64,000 nt of DNA, taken from contig DGTQ01000025.1 of NCBI GenBank assembly GCA_002394365.1, positions 1 through 64,000 on the forward strand, read 5' to 3'. Source of the DNA: Prevotellaceae bacterium UBA4332 (GTDB lineage: Bacteria; Bacteroidota; Bacteroidia; Bacteroidales; Bacteroidaceae). Made by a program: the position numbers and the translations under genes. Positions 8,125 to 17,222 of this stretch are shown here, piece after piece (position 1 is the stretch's first letter; the number at the start of each line of letters is the position of its first letter). The notes beneath the pieces are model-generated. The model did not search any database, was not told where the DNA came from, and worked only from the letters and a program-made list of their open reading frames with translations.

Positions 8125-9645
8125 TTAATATGGTACATCATCATTAGAAATATGTCCTCCGCTAAGAGGGTCATCATCAGGACCAAAAGAGGTATTGAGA
8201 GAAGAACTCCTGATATTGCCTCCGTCGGAAGAAACTGAATAAGGATCGTACTCATCAGGATTAGCAAAACGTGTGTATTCGCCTTTGAAGGAGAGTGTCA
8301 CATCTGCTGTTGCGCCCTTACGGTGCTTAGCGATTATTATCTGTGCCATACCCTTTAATGAGTTACCATCTGAATCCTCCAAAATATTATAGTATTCGGG
8401 ACGGTGTACAAATAGAACCATATCGGCATCCTGCTCGATGGCACCCGACTCTCTCAAGTCGCTCAACTGAGGACGTGTGCCCTGACCTGGACGTTGTTCT
8501 ACTGCACGCGAAAGCTGAGACAGAGCTATGATTGGTATATTAAGGTCTTTAGCAAGTCCCTTGAGCGAACGGGAGATGGCAGACACCTCTTCCTGACGTG
8601 AATTAAACTTCATGCCAGCAGCATTCATCAATTGGAGATAGTCAATCATGATAAGTTTGACTTGTTTCTCCTTAACAAGTCGGCGAGCTTTTGTACGAAG
8701 TTCGAAGATAGACAGACCTGGCGTATCGTCTATATACATAGGTGCGCCCTGCATCTTGCCAACATTGTTATCGAAACGAGACCACTCGTCCTGGGTGAGC
8801 TGACCGTTAAGAATCTTGGTTCCAGGCACCGAGCAAACATTAGAGATAAGACGGTTGACAAGTTGCACATTATTCATTTCGAGAGAGAAGAATGCTACAG
8901 GCACCTTGTTATCTATAGCGATATTCTTGGCGAGGGAAAGCGCAAAGGAAGTCTTGCCCATGGCTGGACGTCCAGCTATAATGATAAGGTCGGACTCTTG
9001 CCAACCTGACGTTATCTTGTCGAGTTCGGTATAGCCTGTTGACACACCAGTAATACCTCCCGTGTTGCTTGCAGCCTTCTCAATCAACATACGAGCCTGT
9101 TTCACTACCGAGTCTATCTGGACATAGTCCTGCTTCATCGTCTTCTGAGAAATCTCGAAGAGCGTACCCTCAGCCTCCTGCATCAGTTCGTCGATATCCT
9201 GTCCCTCATCAAAAGCTTTTGTCTCAATGGTGGAAGCATAGGAGATAAGCTGGCGTGCATTGTACTTCTGCACCAATATACGAGCATGGAACTCCACATT
9301 AGCTGATGAGGCAACAGCATTGGTGAGGTCTATGATATAGCTGCTACCGCCCACCTGTTCAAAGGTGCCTTCCTGTTTGAGTTCGTGAACAACGGTCACC
9401 ATATCTACAGGTTGCTCCTTGAGATTAAGATTTAGAATAGCATTATAAATTTTCTGGTGACGAGGGTCGTAGAACACGTCTGAATGCAACAACTCGCTGA
9501 CAACGGTAAAGGCATCATTGTCTATCATGAGAGCACCCAAAACGTATTGCTCCACATCCACAGCCTGGGGAGGCATGTGACCAAGAGATGTGTCTATCGT
9601 CTTATTTCTATTCTTAGATGATCTTGAAGTAGTATTGGTTGGCAT
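8125..9645 (-). CDS. dnaB: Replicative DNA helicase DnaB
   Basis: The hexameric ATP-driven helicase that unwinds DNA at the replication fork. The 506-residue protein has the DnaB N-terminal domain (about 25-130, PPQAVDVEQYVLGALMID) and a RecA-like C-terminal domain with Walker A GRPAMGKTS (Lys231), Walker B LIMIDYLQLM, and the RESGAIEQDADMVLFVHRPEYY segment. A polar, low-complexity C-terminal tail follows. No intein is present. The start overlaps the end of ispE by 32 bp; Met24 could be an alternative start but would cut into the conserved N-terminal segment. Confidence 0.97.
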   Translation of the reverse strand: MPTNTTSRSSKNRNKTIDTSLGHMPPQAVDVEQYVLGALMIDNDAFTVVSELLHSDVFYDPRHQKIYNAILNLNLKEQPVDMVTVVHELKQEGTFEQVGGSSYIIDLTNAVASSANVEFHARILVQKYNARQLISYASTIETKAFDEGQDIDELMQEAEGTLFEISQKTMKQDYVQIDSVVKQARMLIEKAASNTGGITGVSTGYTELDKITSGWQESDLIIIAGRPAMGKTSFALSLAKNIAIDNKVPVAFFSLEMNNVQLVNRLISNVCSVPGTKILNGQLTQDEWSRFDNNVGKMQGAPMYIDDTPGLSIFELRTKARRLVKEKQVKLIMIDYLQLMNAAGMKFNSRQEEVSAISRSLKGLAKDLNIPIIALSQLSRAVEQRPGQGTRPQLSDLRESGAIEQDADMVLFVHRPEYYNILEDSDGNSLKGMAQIIIAKHRKGATADVTLSFKGEYTRFANPDEYDPYSVSSDGGNIRSSSLNTSFGPDDDPLSGGHISNDDVPY

Positions 9646-10462
9646 ATTGAGAAATCTTATTATTTTTTAATGCAGCATGCTTGTCTATTTTGTTTGGGAA
9701 TATACCGTAAATTGTGCTTCCCGAACCTGACATGGAGGCATAGACGGCACCTGCTTCATACATAGCTTCCTTTACTGTTTTCAATATAGGAAGTTTAGGG
9801 AAAATGCTATTCTCGAAATCATTTGTGAGATTGGCTTTCCACTCGTTTATCGGCATAGTAGCAACCACGTCACGACAGTTGACGGATGGCTTGCGTGGCA
9901 TAATGCCTGCATAGGCTTCCTTTGTACTAACAGCCACATCTGGTTTTATGAGCATGAGCCAGCAGTCTTCAAACAAAGGCTTGTTTTCAAAATCTGTATG
10001 AGAGAGAATATCTCCAATGCCTTCTGCATAAGCCGTCTCGGAAGTAATGAAGAAAGCGCAGTCAGCACCAAGTTTGGCTGCTACCTGTTGCATTTCCTCT
10101 ACAGTCATATTCAAAGCACACACCTCGTTGAGTGCACGTATCATATAGGCTCCGTCGCTACTGCCTCCGCCCATGCCAGCCTGGGAGGGTATATTCTTGG
10201 TAAGCGTAACGTCTATGCCAGGAAGATGGTAACGTTCACTAAGAAGATTGTATGCCTTGACAACAAGGTTTTGCTCTGGACTGCATAGCTGCTTGACTCC
10301 AACCAACTCAAGATTACAACCTTCTTTCTCTGAAAGCCTGACATCCAACTCATCATGAATGTCTATAGGGAAAAAGACCGTCTCAAGATTATGGTAGCCA
10401 TCAGGACGCTTCTCAACAATGTTGAGTCCTAAATTTATTTTAGCACAAGGAAAGTATTTCAA
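9614..10462 (-). CDS. ispE: 4-diphosphocytidyl-2-C-methyl-D-erythritol kinase
   Basis: ATP-dependent phosphorylation step of the MEP isoprenoid pathway. The GHMP-kinase signature PSQAGMGGGSSDGA (92-105) and the N-terminal CAKINLGLNI and PDGYHNLETVF motifs identify it, and 282 residues is a normal length. The next pathway enzyme, IspF, is also in the window (19348-19833) but in a separate unit. It lies between nadE and dnaB on the minus strand, overlapping dnaB by 32 bp. Confidence 0.95.
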   Translation of the reverse strand: MKYFPCAKINLGLNIVEKRPDGYHNLETVFFPIDIHDELDVRLSEKEGCNLELVGVKQLCSPEQNLVVKAYNLLSERYHLPGIDVTLTKNIPSQAGMGGGSSDGAYMIRALNEVCALNMTVEEMQQVAAKLGADCAFFITSETAYAEGIGDILSHTDFENKPLFEDCWLMLIKPDVAVSTKEAYAGIMPRKPSVNCRDVVATMPINEWKANLTNDFENSIFPKLPILKTVKEAMYEAGAVYASMSGSGSTIYGIFPNKIDKHAALKNNKISQYANQYYFKII

Positions 10463-10492
10463 ATTTACAAATTATCGAGTTTACTGTTTTTT

Positions 10493-12448
10493 TTAGTCTT
10501 CTATCTCTTCGAGCCACAATGTAGAGCAAGCATCGCTTGGCATACGACAGTCTCCACGAGGGGACAGGGATACAGAACCCACCTTTGGACCATCTGGCAG
10601 ACAAGAGCGCTTGAATTGCTGAGAGAAGAAACGTCGCAGGAATATCTTGAGCCATTTCTTTATCGTTTCCTCACTGAACTTATGCTCTTCGTCATTAGCA
10701 AAAGCATGCTTAGCCAGCATAAGAATCTTAGACGGACGGAAACCGTATCTGAGAACATAGTAGAGGAAGAAATCGTGAAGCACATAGGGGCCAACAAGGT
10801 CTTCCGTCTTCTGTACTATTTCTCCGTTCTCGTCTGCAGGTATCAATTCTGGAGAGATTGGCGTATCAATAATATCGAGCAAGGTCAGACGACTTGCAGG
10901 GTCAACACCACTCTCAGCCACATAGTTTACGATATACCTTATAAGTGTCTTAGGCACAGAAGCATTTACGCCATACATAGACATGTGGTCGCCATTGTAG
11001 GTTGCCCATCCAAGTGCAAGCTCGGACAGGTCTCCCGTACCGATTACGAGTGCGCCAAGTTTGTTGCTGAGGTCCATGAGTATCTGCGTACGCTCTCTTG
11101 CCTGAGAATTCTCGTAGGTTGTATCATGAACATTGACATCATGCCCTATATCTTTGAAATGCTGTATGCAGGCATCCTTAATGCTTATCTCCTTGATAGT
11201 AATGCCAAGAGACTTCATAAGGCTCATTGCATTGGAATAGGTTCTGTCGGTAGTACCGAAACCAGGCATAGTAACACCAACGATACCTGTGCGTGGCCAT
11301 TTGAGCTTGTCGAAAGTCTTAACACACACCAGCAAAGCGAGTGTGGAATCAAGACCACCACTGATACCCACTACTACCGTCTTGCATCCCGTGTGCACCA
11401 GTCTCTTTGCCAAACCTGCCACCTGAATGCTGAATATCTCGTCACAGGAAGCCGCCATATCCTCTGTAAGCGGAATGAAAGGTGTAGGATTTACCCTGCG
11501 AGTCAGGACAAAATCCTTTGTATCAACCGTTTGGCAATCAACAAGTCTCACAGCTGCGACACCATTCTTTTCGCCAATAGTCTTATGCGCATTGACAAAG
11601 GTTGTATTATAACTACGCTCCAGACGCAGTTTCTCGTAGTCTATCTGAGAGATAACCAACTGAGAATCAAAGCTGAAGCGCTCGCTCTCTGCTATACATT
11701 TACCATTCTCGTATATATAGGCATTACCTCCATACACCACATCCTGCGTGCTCTCACCGAAACCACAACCTGCATAAACATATCCGCTAATGGTGCGAGC
11801 ACTCTGCTGAGCAAGCAACTGACGCAGGTAGGTATTCTTGCCAATCAGTTCGTCACTCGCGCTAAGATTAAAGATTATGTCAGCACCAGCTAAAGCCAAC
11901 TTTGTTGATGGTGGTTCTGGCGCCCATACATCTTCACACAATTCCACACCAAAAGTAGCACCCGTACTTGTGCGAAATACCACGGGGTCTGCGGATACCT
12001 CTATACGATTGCCTGCATAATAAACCTCTACTGTACCTACCAAGTCATGAGCCGACGCAAACCATCTCTTCTCGTAGAACTCACCATAGTTAGGCAGGAA
12101 GGTCTTTGGTACAATGGAAAGAATTGCGCCATTTTGCAACACAACGGCACAGTTAAGCAACAGATTGCCTACCCTCAACGGAACACCAACGATAGTGATA
12201 ACGTCAAGCTGACGCGTAAAGTCGAGCAGCATCATGACCGACTGTTCAGCAGCCTCAACAAGCAACTGTTGCCTGAACAAATCCTGACACGAATAGCCCG
12301 TAACAGAAAGTTCGGGAAAGACAAGTATTTCAACACCTTGCCCCTCAGCCCTTACTATCATCTGTTCCATTTCCTTTACGTTGTAGATGCAGTCTGCAAC
12401 CTTTACGTTCGGAATGGCAGCTGCCACCTTTATAAAGCCGTAGTTCAT
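10493..12448 (-). CDS. nadE: Glutamine-dependent NAD+ synthase
   Basis: Makes NAD+ from deamido-NAD+ using ammonia taken from glutamine. The 651-residue protein has an N-terminal carbon-nitrogen hydrolase domain with the Glu-Lys-Cys triad (Glu46 in FPELSVTGY, Lys115 in VPKTFLPNY, Cys171 in ELCEDVW) and a C-terminal synthetase domain whose PP-loop SGGLDS is at about 363-368. It starts the operon that continues with ispE and dnaB, and a -7 promoter element lies 52 nt upstream. A large antisense open frame over this gene is judged a composition shadow. Confidence 0.96.
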   Translation of the reverse strand: MNYGFIKVAAAIPNVKVADCIYNVKEMEQMIVRAEGQGVEILVFPELSVTGYSCQDLFRQQLLVEAAEQSVMMLLDFTRQLDVITIVGVPLRVGNLLLNCAVVLQNGAILSIVPKTFLPNYGEFYEKRWFASAHDLVGTVEVYYAGNRIEVSADPVVFRTSTGATFGVELCEDVWAPEPPSTKLALAGADIIFNLSASDELIGKNTYLRQLLAQQSARTISGYVYAGCGFGESTQDVVYGGNAYIYENGKCIAESERFSFDSQLVISQIDYEKLRLERSYNTTFVNAHKTIGEKNGVAAVRLVDCQTVDTKDFVLTRRVNPTPFIPLTEDMAASCDEIFSIQVAGLAKRLVHTGCKTVVVGISGGLDSTLALLVCVKTFDKLKWPRTGIVGVTMPGFGTTDRTYSNAMSLMKSLGITIKEISIKDACIQHFKDIGHDVNVHDTTYENSQARERTQILMDLSNKLGALVIGTGDLSELALGWATYNGDHMSMYGVNASVPKTLIRYIVNYVAESGVDPASRLTLLDIIDTPISPELIPADENGEIVQKTEDLVGPYVLHDFFLYYVLRYGFRPSKILMLAKHAFANDEEHKFSEETIKKWLKIFLRRFFSQQFKRSCLPDGPKVGSVSLSPRGDCRMPSDACSTLWLEEIED

Positions 12449-12499
12449 TCTCTTTCTATCTAATGAAATAATTTACTTATGTATGATTTTTGTTGATTG

Positions 12500-12507
12500 C
12501 AAAGGTA
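12500..12507 (-). promoter_or_regulatory. nadE operon promoter, -7 element
   Basis: TACCTTTG on the minus strand, 52 nt before the nadE start codon, fits the Bacteroidetes -7 box. No clear -33 TTTG stands at the right distance, so it may be weak or use another sigma factor. It would separate nadE and the genes below it from the UbiA-family gene. Confidence 0.5.
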
Positions 12508-12547
12508 ATACTTTTCTCTGACATAGGGAAGGCTTTGCAGAATATTT

Positions 12548-13432
12548 TTACGCATAAATGATGAACACAAAGGCTACCACCCACCCTATGACAACGCATT
12601 GGATAAAGCGGTCGTAAAGTAACACCTTGGTGGGGTCACCCGTTTTTTCATCGACTACAGCAAGCTGAATATAGCGCAAGAGTCCAAGGATAACGAAAAT
12701 GCTGGTAAGATACAGATAAGGTGAATCAAACTGTGCGACGACATCAGGCGAAACAGTGTACATAATATAGCACACAAGCATCACACTACCCGTAACGGTC
12801 AAAGATTCATTGACAAAGACGAGATTATAGCGTTTCGTATTATGACGAGCAGGAGTGCCAGTAAGAGTCATGCGTATCACGTCGTCTCTACGCTTGGCTA
12901 TAGCGAGGAAAAGAGTGAGCAGGAAAGTCATCATGACAAGCCACTGACTGATGACAATGCCTGTAGCCACACCGCCCACAAGGATTCTCAGGACAAAGCC
13001 AAAGGAGAGTATGCAAACATCCACTATGGCAAAACGCTTCAAAAACAGACAGTAGGCTATCTCCATGAGCCAATAAAAAATTGTTACAGCCATAGTCTTG
13101 TAGCGAATTGTGTCGTCAGATATAAAGTACAACACACCCATGCTCATTGCAAGCAGAACAAACAGAATGGCATATGCCGCAGGCACACTTATCTTGCCAC
13201 TTGCCACTGGACGCTTACATTTCACTGGATGACGACGGTCTTCCTCCACATCCTTGATATCATTGAAGCAATAGATGCTTGACGCAGCGAAACAGAAAGC
13301 AAGGAAAGCCATAAACGCATTGAAGAGCAGTTGAGTGTCGAACATCTTCTGACCGAAGAATATCGGAAGAAAGACAAAGAAATTCTTTACCAAATGGCTT
13401 GGACGGGTGAGTTTTATAAGTTCATAAATCAT
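12548..13432 (-). CDS. UbiA-family decaprenyl-phosphate phosphoribosyltransferase-like protein
   Basis: An integral membrane prenyltransferase of 294 residues with about eight or nine hydrophobic helices. The first Asp-rich motif is NDIKDVEEDRRHPVKCKRP (57-75), with Asn57, Asp58, Asp61 and Asp65 as metal/pyrophosphate ligands. The HPxKxxRP continuation and the start TRPSHLVKNFFVFLPIFF resemble the subgroup that transfers phosphoribose from PRPP to a polyprenyl phosphate, rather than quinone prenyltransferases. The acceptor in this organism is not evident. The gene is preceded by a 25-bp tandem repeat and followed by the nadE promoter. Confidence 0.8.
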   Translation of the reverse strand: MIYELIKLTRPSHLVKNFFVFLPIFFGQKMFDTQLLFNAFMAFLAFCFAASSIYCFNDIKDVEEDRRHPVKCKRPVASGKISVPAAYAILFVLLAMSMGVLYFISDDTIRYKTMAVTIFYWLMEIAYCLFLKRFAIVDVCILSFGFVLRILVGGVATGIVISQWLVMMTFLLTLFLAIAKRRDDVIRMTLTGTPARHNTKRYNLVFVNESLTVTGSVMLVCYIMYTVSPDVVAQFDSPYLYLTSIFVILGLLRYIQLAVVDEKTGDPTKVLLYDRFIQCVVIGWVVAFVFIIYA

Positions 13433-13440
13433 ATTATAAA

Positions 13441-13540
13441 CAGGGAGTTAAAGTGGAAGTATAAACAGGGAGTTAAAGTGGAAGTATAAACAGGGAGTTA
13501 AAGTGGAAGTATAAATAGGGAGTTAAAGTGGAAGTTAGAA
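13441..13540. repeat. Tandem repeat, four copies of a 25-bp unit
   Basis: Units at 13441-13465, 13466-13490 and 13491-13515 are identical, and 13516-13540 differs at a few positions. The core is GGGAGTTAAAGTGGAAGT. It fills most of the gap between the acyltransferase gene end and the UbiA-family start. The neighbouring C-rich dispersed element at 13549-13580 also contains GGGAGTTA, so the tandem repeat may have grown from part of it. Confidence 0.9.
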
Positions 13541-13544
13541 GGAG

Positions 13545-14609
13545 TTAGCGGGAGTTCTCCCCCTTGGAGGGAGTTAGATGGGGTATAAGCAATTTGTAGA
13601 GCATGGAAAGGATTATTGTTGCCACGATATAGAGCAACAGTCCGTCAAGGATGTCTCCATGTCGGGATATGGGAATAAATATTTTTCGAGTCACGGGGTG
13701 GGCGACAAATATTGCCGCAGACAGAGCACCGAGCCAATCTAATGGGCGCAATGCCGCTTTTGGCAACAAGCGAACAAAAGCCACGTGGGCTACGATTATA
13801 AATACTGGCACAAACAGCCACCCCCAGAAGTTGAGAGATAGTGAGCAAATCAACAGGACAGACACGAGTAAGCCACAAAGGTGCATAGCATTGTTGTGCT
13901 TATTCATCTTATCCTCATATCTCGCTGCAAGCAAACCCAGTCCGAAAGGCAACATGCCACCAATGCAGTTATAGCGCAGACGGTTAAGAGTCTCTCCTTC
14001 TGGAGCGTCGAAACACAGAGCCTGCAACAAAGTGCATAGTATCATCAAACAAACTGTCCATCCCCAATGGCGTTTATAAAGCAGCAGTCTGTAAACGATA
14101 TATAGTTGCATCATCAAGCCAAAGAACCAGTAAGGACCAGGCCAGATGATATGGTCGGGGTCAGGAAGCAGATTTATCGTCATGGTAAGCTGTGCAAGGA
14201 TGTCAACCCATGACCAATGATGATGACCAGGAGTAACCCAGTCAACCATAGCGAAGATTACGAAACCGAGGAGCATCATGGGGAAGAGTTTCATAAAATG
14301 CTTCTTGACAAAGCACCACACATTATCTTCTGCCCCTCCTTTTTCATATTTCTTTACCAAGCCATAGCCTGACAGAAAGAGGAACACTGGCACACCATAA
14401 TGGCCAAAGAATGAGAAAAGATTATATATTAGAGTTGAGAGACTGTGAACTGAGAACTCCGCCACCATTCTGTTCACGTTATGCTGGAAAAACTGGTACT
14501 CGTTCTCCTTCACCATAGGTCCGAGCCAATGGAGATAATTGTGCATGAAGATGCCAATGATGGCTATTCCACGCAGAGCGGAGCACTGTTCCTTATTTAA
14601 GAGTGTCAT
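13545..14609 (-). CDS. Acyltransferase 3 family membrane protein
   Basis: A 354-residue multi-spanning membrane protein of the OafA/acyltransferase 3 family, which moves acetyl or other acyl groups onto cell-surface sugars. The N-terminus has the family opening (CSALRGIAIIGIFMHNYLHW, with the expected His), and about ten hydrophobic segments follow, with the conserved FLFLSGYGL block near residue 97. The start overlaps the end of the EptA-like gene by 17 bp, so the two form an envelope-modification operon. The last residues (LTPSKGENSR) are encoded by a dispersed C-rich repeat. The acceptor is unknown. Confidence 0.85.
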   Translation of the reverse strand: MTLLNKEQCSALRGIAIIGIFMHNYLHWLGPMVKENEYQFFQHNVNRMVAEFSVHSLSTLIYNLFSFFGHYGVPVFLFLSGYGLVKKYEKGGAEDNVWCFVKKHFMKLFPMMLLGFVIFAMVDWVTPGHHHWSWVDILAQLTMTINLLPDPDHIIWPGPYWFFGLMMQLYIVYRLLLYKRHWGWTVCLMILCTLLQALCFDAPEGETLNRLRYNCIGGMLPFGLGLLAARYEDKMNKHNNAMHLCGLLVSVLLICSLSLNFWGWLFVPVFIIVAHVAFVRLLPKAALRPLDWLGALSAAIFVAHPVTRKIFIPISRHGDILDGLLLYIVATIILSMLYKLLIPHLTPSKGENSR

Positions 14610-16374
14610 AATCTGTGGTATTCTTTATTATTCGTTTTCTCTCCGCATTGTATTCTGGCGACAGCAGGTCGTAATCAGCACGATAGTATTTGGTGTGTAT
14701 GCCTGCCAGGCCGAGAAGCAGATGCGACGTAGCATCTGTCATGTATTTCTTGCCCTTTGCTTTCTTTATAGCCTTGAACACTTCAGGATGATGCGCCTTA
14801 TACTTCGGTGTGCAGTATATCCACATTGGTATGCGGAATTCCTCGTCGGCAAGGCGTTTGGTAATGACGGCATCGTGCATCCTGCCACAGAAATGTCGCG
14901 CACCTGGTCCGAAAACCTCTTCTCCGTGGTCAGGTATGTATATGACAATAGCATCCTCGCTCTTAAAGCGCTCTATTATCTGATTTACTACCGAGTCATT
15001 ATACCATACGGCATTATCGTAATCAGCCATCATCTTACGTCGCTTTGCAGGCATATCCATATCGTTGGGATAAGTGTCTGCCCCCCAGCGTTTCTTTGAA
15101 TTAGGACAACGAATGCGATAGTTCACATGCTGCCCCATGAGGTGGAAGATGGTGAGGTTTGGAGTTAGAGGGGGTCTTGGGGTTTGTAGGTTATCCCAAT
15201 CACTCAGCAGCCCTTCATCAAAGACATGGAGTTTATCGTTTCTCACGTCAAACTGGGCAGAGGATAGTTTTTCGTTGTTGATGAAAAAACCACCCGAGAA
15301 ATCATACACAGCTTCTTTTGCCTGAGGCAAGAACTGGTTGGTAAGGAATGTAACCTTGTAACCCGCCTTGCGGAACAGCTGGCAGAAGAGTGGATAGTCA
15401 CACCAGTCAGCCGTATCGCCCACGCAATATGTAGTCATGAGGTGTTTGAATACGAAACTGGTAAGGTTCCAAGGGGCGATGGCATCATCCATCTTTGTCA
15501 GCAACCCACTTTTTTCCAGTCTTACCTGATTAGGCATATTCTTCTTGTCATAGCCGTAAAGCTGGGCATGGCGCTTGTTGAAACTCTCGCCTATGATGAG
15601 CACGATATTGGGGCTTTTCATGTCGCACGAGTCAACTGTTGCCTTGTCTAAGGTTGCCATAAGATTATCCAACTGGCGAGCTATCAACTGATTACTACGA
15701 ATGGAGAAAGCAAGTCGCATAGGAGGCTGATACATTTCAGTATGCGGTCTGTAAGCCAAAGAGTGCTCCACCTCGCCAATTGTTTGCTTGGACATTGTCT
15801 TACCATACAAGGCCTTGTTTTCGTAAGCTCCGTAATAAGCAGAGGCTGCCAACATTGCGAATATTACGACGTTTACAACGAGAGCCACCTGTTTCTTCAG
15901 CCTCAATGCTGGCATCTTAAACCTGAGCATGCGGCAAATGGCAATCATAATGACATGACAAAGAGGCACGAGCATGATGATTCCCACCTCACTAAGGAGA
16001 ATATCAGGCGAAAGATAGTTCTGAAAAAATTCCGCTGTCTCGTTGCTGTTTGTCTCTCCCACCAGCAGAAGCATTGAGGGGTTTATCGTGGTGCCGAACT
16101 TTACAAAACAGAAGGTATCTATAATGTAAAGGGGGTACATCACGCAGTATATTACCGCCTTGAGGATAAGTCTGAGCTTGATTTTCTTTATCCTGTCGGG
16201 TACAATACAAAGGATGGCGGAGAAAATATAAACATCGAGGAAGAGCTCCCAAGGAGCATTTTCGTACATCTGGGCTCCCTTCCAGTTGGGGATAGTCACA
16301 ATGCTGCTCACAATACCAAGCAGGTACATGAACAGGAAGAATTTTGTAGCTATCGGACGCAATAATAAAGGCAT
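14593..16374 (-). CDS. Phosphoethanolamine transferase-like membrane sulfatase (EptA type)
   Basis: An inner-membrane enzyme with about five N-terminal transmembrane helices and a C-terminal alkaline-phosphatase-fold domain. It shows the metal motif LIIGESFNKRHAQLYGY, a likely nucleophile region (PWNLTSF) and the late metal motif YIPDHGEE. Such proteins transfer phosphoethanolamine to lipid A or glycans. The start is set at 16374 (MPLLLRPIATKF), because a well-spaced promoter lies just upstream; the open frame extends 32 codons further to 16470 but would cross it. A short dispersed repeat at about 15159-15185 encodes QTPRPPLTPN inside the catalytic domain. Confidence 0.85.
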   Translation of the reverse strand: MPLLLRPIATKFFLFMYLLGIVSSIVTIPNWKGAQMYENAPWELFLDVYIFSAILCIVPDRIKKIKLRLILKAVIYCVMYPLYIIDTFCFVKFGTTINPSMLLLVGETNSNETAEFFQNYLSPDILLSEVGIIMLVPLCHVIMIAICRMLRFKMPALRLKKQVALVVNVVIFAMLAASAYYGAYENKALYGKTMSKQTIGEVEHSLAYRPHTEMYQPPMRLAFSIRSNQLIARQLDNLMATLDKATVDSCDMKSPNIVLIIGESFNKRHAQLYGYDKKNMPNQVRLEKSGLLTKMDDAIAPWNLTSFVFKHLMTTYCVGDTADWCDYPLFCQLFRKAGYKVTFLTNQFLPQAKEAVYDFSGGFFINNEKLSSAQFDVRNDKLHVFDEGLLSDWDNLQTPRPPLTPNLTIFHLMGQHVNYRIRCPNSKKRWGADTYPNDMDMPAKRRKMMADYDNAVWYNDSVVNQIIERFKSEDAIVIYIPDHGEEVFGPGARHFCGRMHDAVITKRLADEEFRIPMWIYCTPKYKAHHPEVFKAIKKAKGKKYMTDATSHLLLGLAGIHTKYYRADYDLLSPEYNAERKRIIKNTTDYDTLK

Positions 16375-16382
16375 ATTGGATG

Positions 16383-16414
16383 CAAAATTAGGTATTATTT
16401 TTCTTTCCTCCAAA
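16383..16414 (-). promoter_or_regulatory. Promoter of the EptA-like/acyltransferase operon (leaderless)
   Basis: Minus-strand -7 TAATTTTG at 16390-16383 and -33 TTTG at 16414-16411 with an exact 20-bp spacer. Only 8 nt separate the last G of the -7 box from the ATG at 16374, so the mRNA should have almost no 5' leader. Confidence 0.7.
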
Positions 16415-16606
16415 TTATTTATTGGAAAAGAACGTTTTAACTTAATGTTTGTACCCTCAAACTCTGCCACGCGACAAGAACAGGAGCATATTGCCTCGCG
16501 CCATAGTCATTACAGGTAAAAGTAGCAAGCACGTTATTTATAATGAACATAGAAAGTTTTTTTCAAAAAAAGTTGCGCTTGACTTGTCACTTATGCCAAA
16601 AACAAA

Positions 16607-16797
16607 ATTGATACAGAATACAGAATACAGTTTTCTCATGGGCACATCACCCCTCATCGCCATGAGAGAAGAAAAATAATATGTTAAAATATTTTACATT
16701 ATATATATAATATATATATTATATATATAATGTAATTTTCTTGTCGCCAGATTCCACCCACCTCCTAAAAAACTGTATTTCTGTATTCTGTATCAAT
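16607..16797. repeat. MITE-like element with 30-bp terminal inverted repeats
   Basis: Left arm 16607-16636 begins ATTGATACAGAATACAG; right arm 16767-16797 is its inverse with one extra base and one mismatch. The 191-bp interval encodes nothing and contains a perfect 42-bp AT palindrome at 16694-16735 (TTACATT to AATGTAA ends). This is the build of a non-autonomous transposable element or a strong cruciform. No clear target-site duplication is visible, so mobility is inferred only. Confidence 0.6.
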
Positions 16798-17055
16798 CCA
16801 TCCCCCTTAAAACTGTCCCAGTTCGTTTTCGTCTTCGTACTGTTTTTTCTGCCCTTAGGCAGGGTTATTCTCGGTTTTTGTTTCAGAACTTAAAGTTCCT
16901 TTTTTTCGAAATGTTAAAAACCCCGTCGAAAATCAGGGGCAAATGAAACGACGAAAAAAAAAATACAAGTTGTCCAGGTTGTCATAGTTGTCTTTTCTGC
17001 TCACGCTCGTAAACGGCTTATTGTCAAGTATTTGCCAGCACCATAAATTCCGCGC

Positions 17056-17139
17056 GTAACTTCTGCCTGCAGAAGCATTACTTCTGCACGTAGAACCATT
17101 ACCTCTGCATGCAGAACTAATGCTTCTACCGCCTGTTTC
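17056..17139. repeat. 21-bp-period palindromic array (TTCTGCANGCAGAA core)
   Basis: Units start at 17056, 17077, 17098 and 17119, exactly 21 bp apart. The first and third centre on near-palindromes of the form CTTCTGCCTGCAGAAG and CTCTGCATGCAG; the fourth is degenerate. The spacing matches the other arrays in this window. Confidence 0.8.
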
Positions 17140-17191
17140 AACGCCTCCAGCGCCCATCCCGCTACGCCAAAAGTTAAATACCCCGTTTTCC

Positions 17192-17222
17192 TTGCATAAG
17201 TTAAGTTAAAGCAGTACCTTTG
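17192..17222 (+). promoter_or_regulatory. Solitary plus-strand promoter without a convincing gene
   Basis: TTG at 17192-17194, a 20-bp spacer and TACCTTTG at 17215-17222 fit the Bacteroidetes consensus well. Downstream there is only a 21-codon frame (17232-17297) that is largely built from a dispersed C-rich repeat, and then a 15-codon frame near 17358. Either a small RNA or the promoter of a decayed gene would explain it. Confidence 0.5.

Noticed and set aside
10616..11893. 425-codon plus-strand open frame opposite nadE
   Set aside because: It is fully antisense to a gene with complete family motifs, has no recognisable domain, and is explained by codon composition of the real gene.
16933..17157. 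74-codon minus-strand frame
   Set aside because: Its sequence is the translation of the 17056 array and flanking low-complexity DNA.
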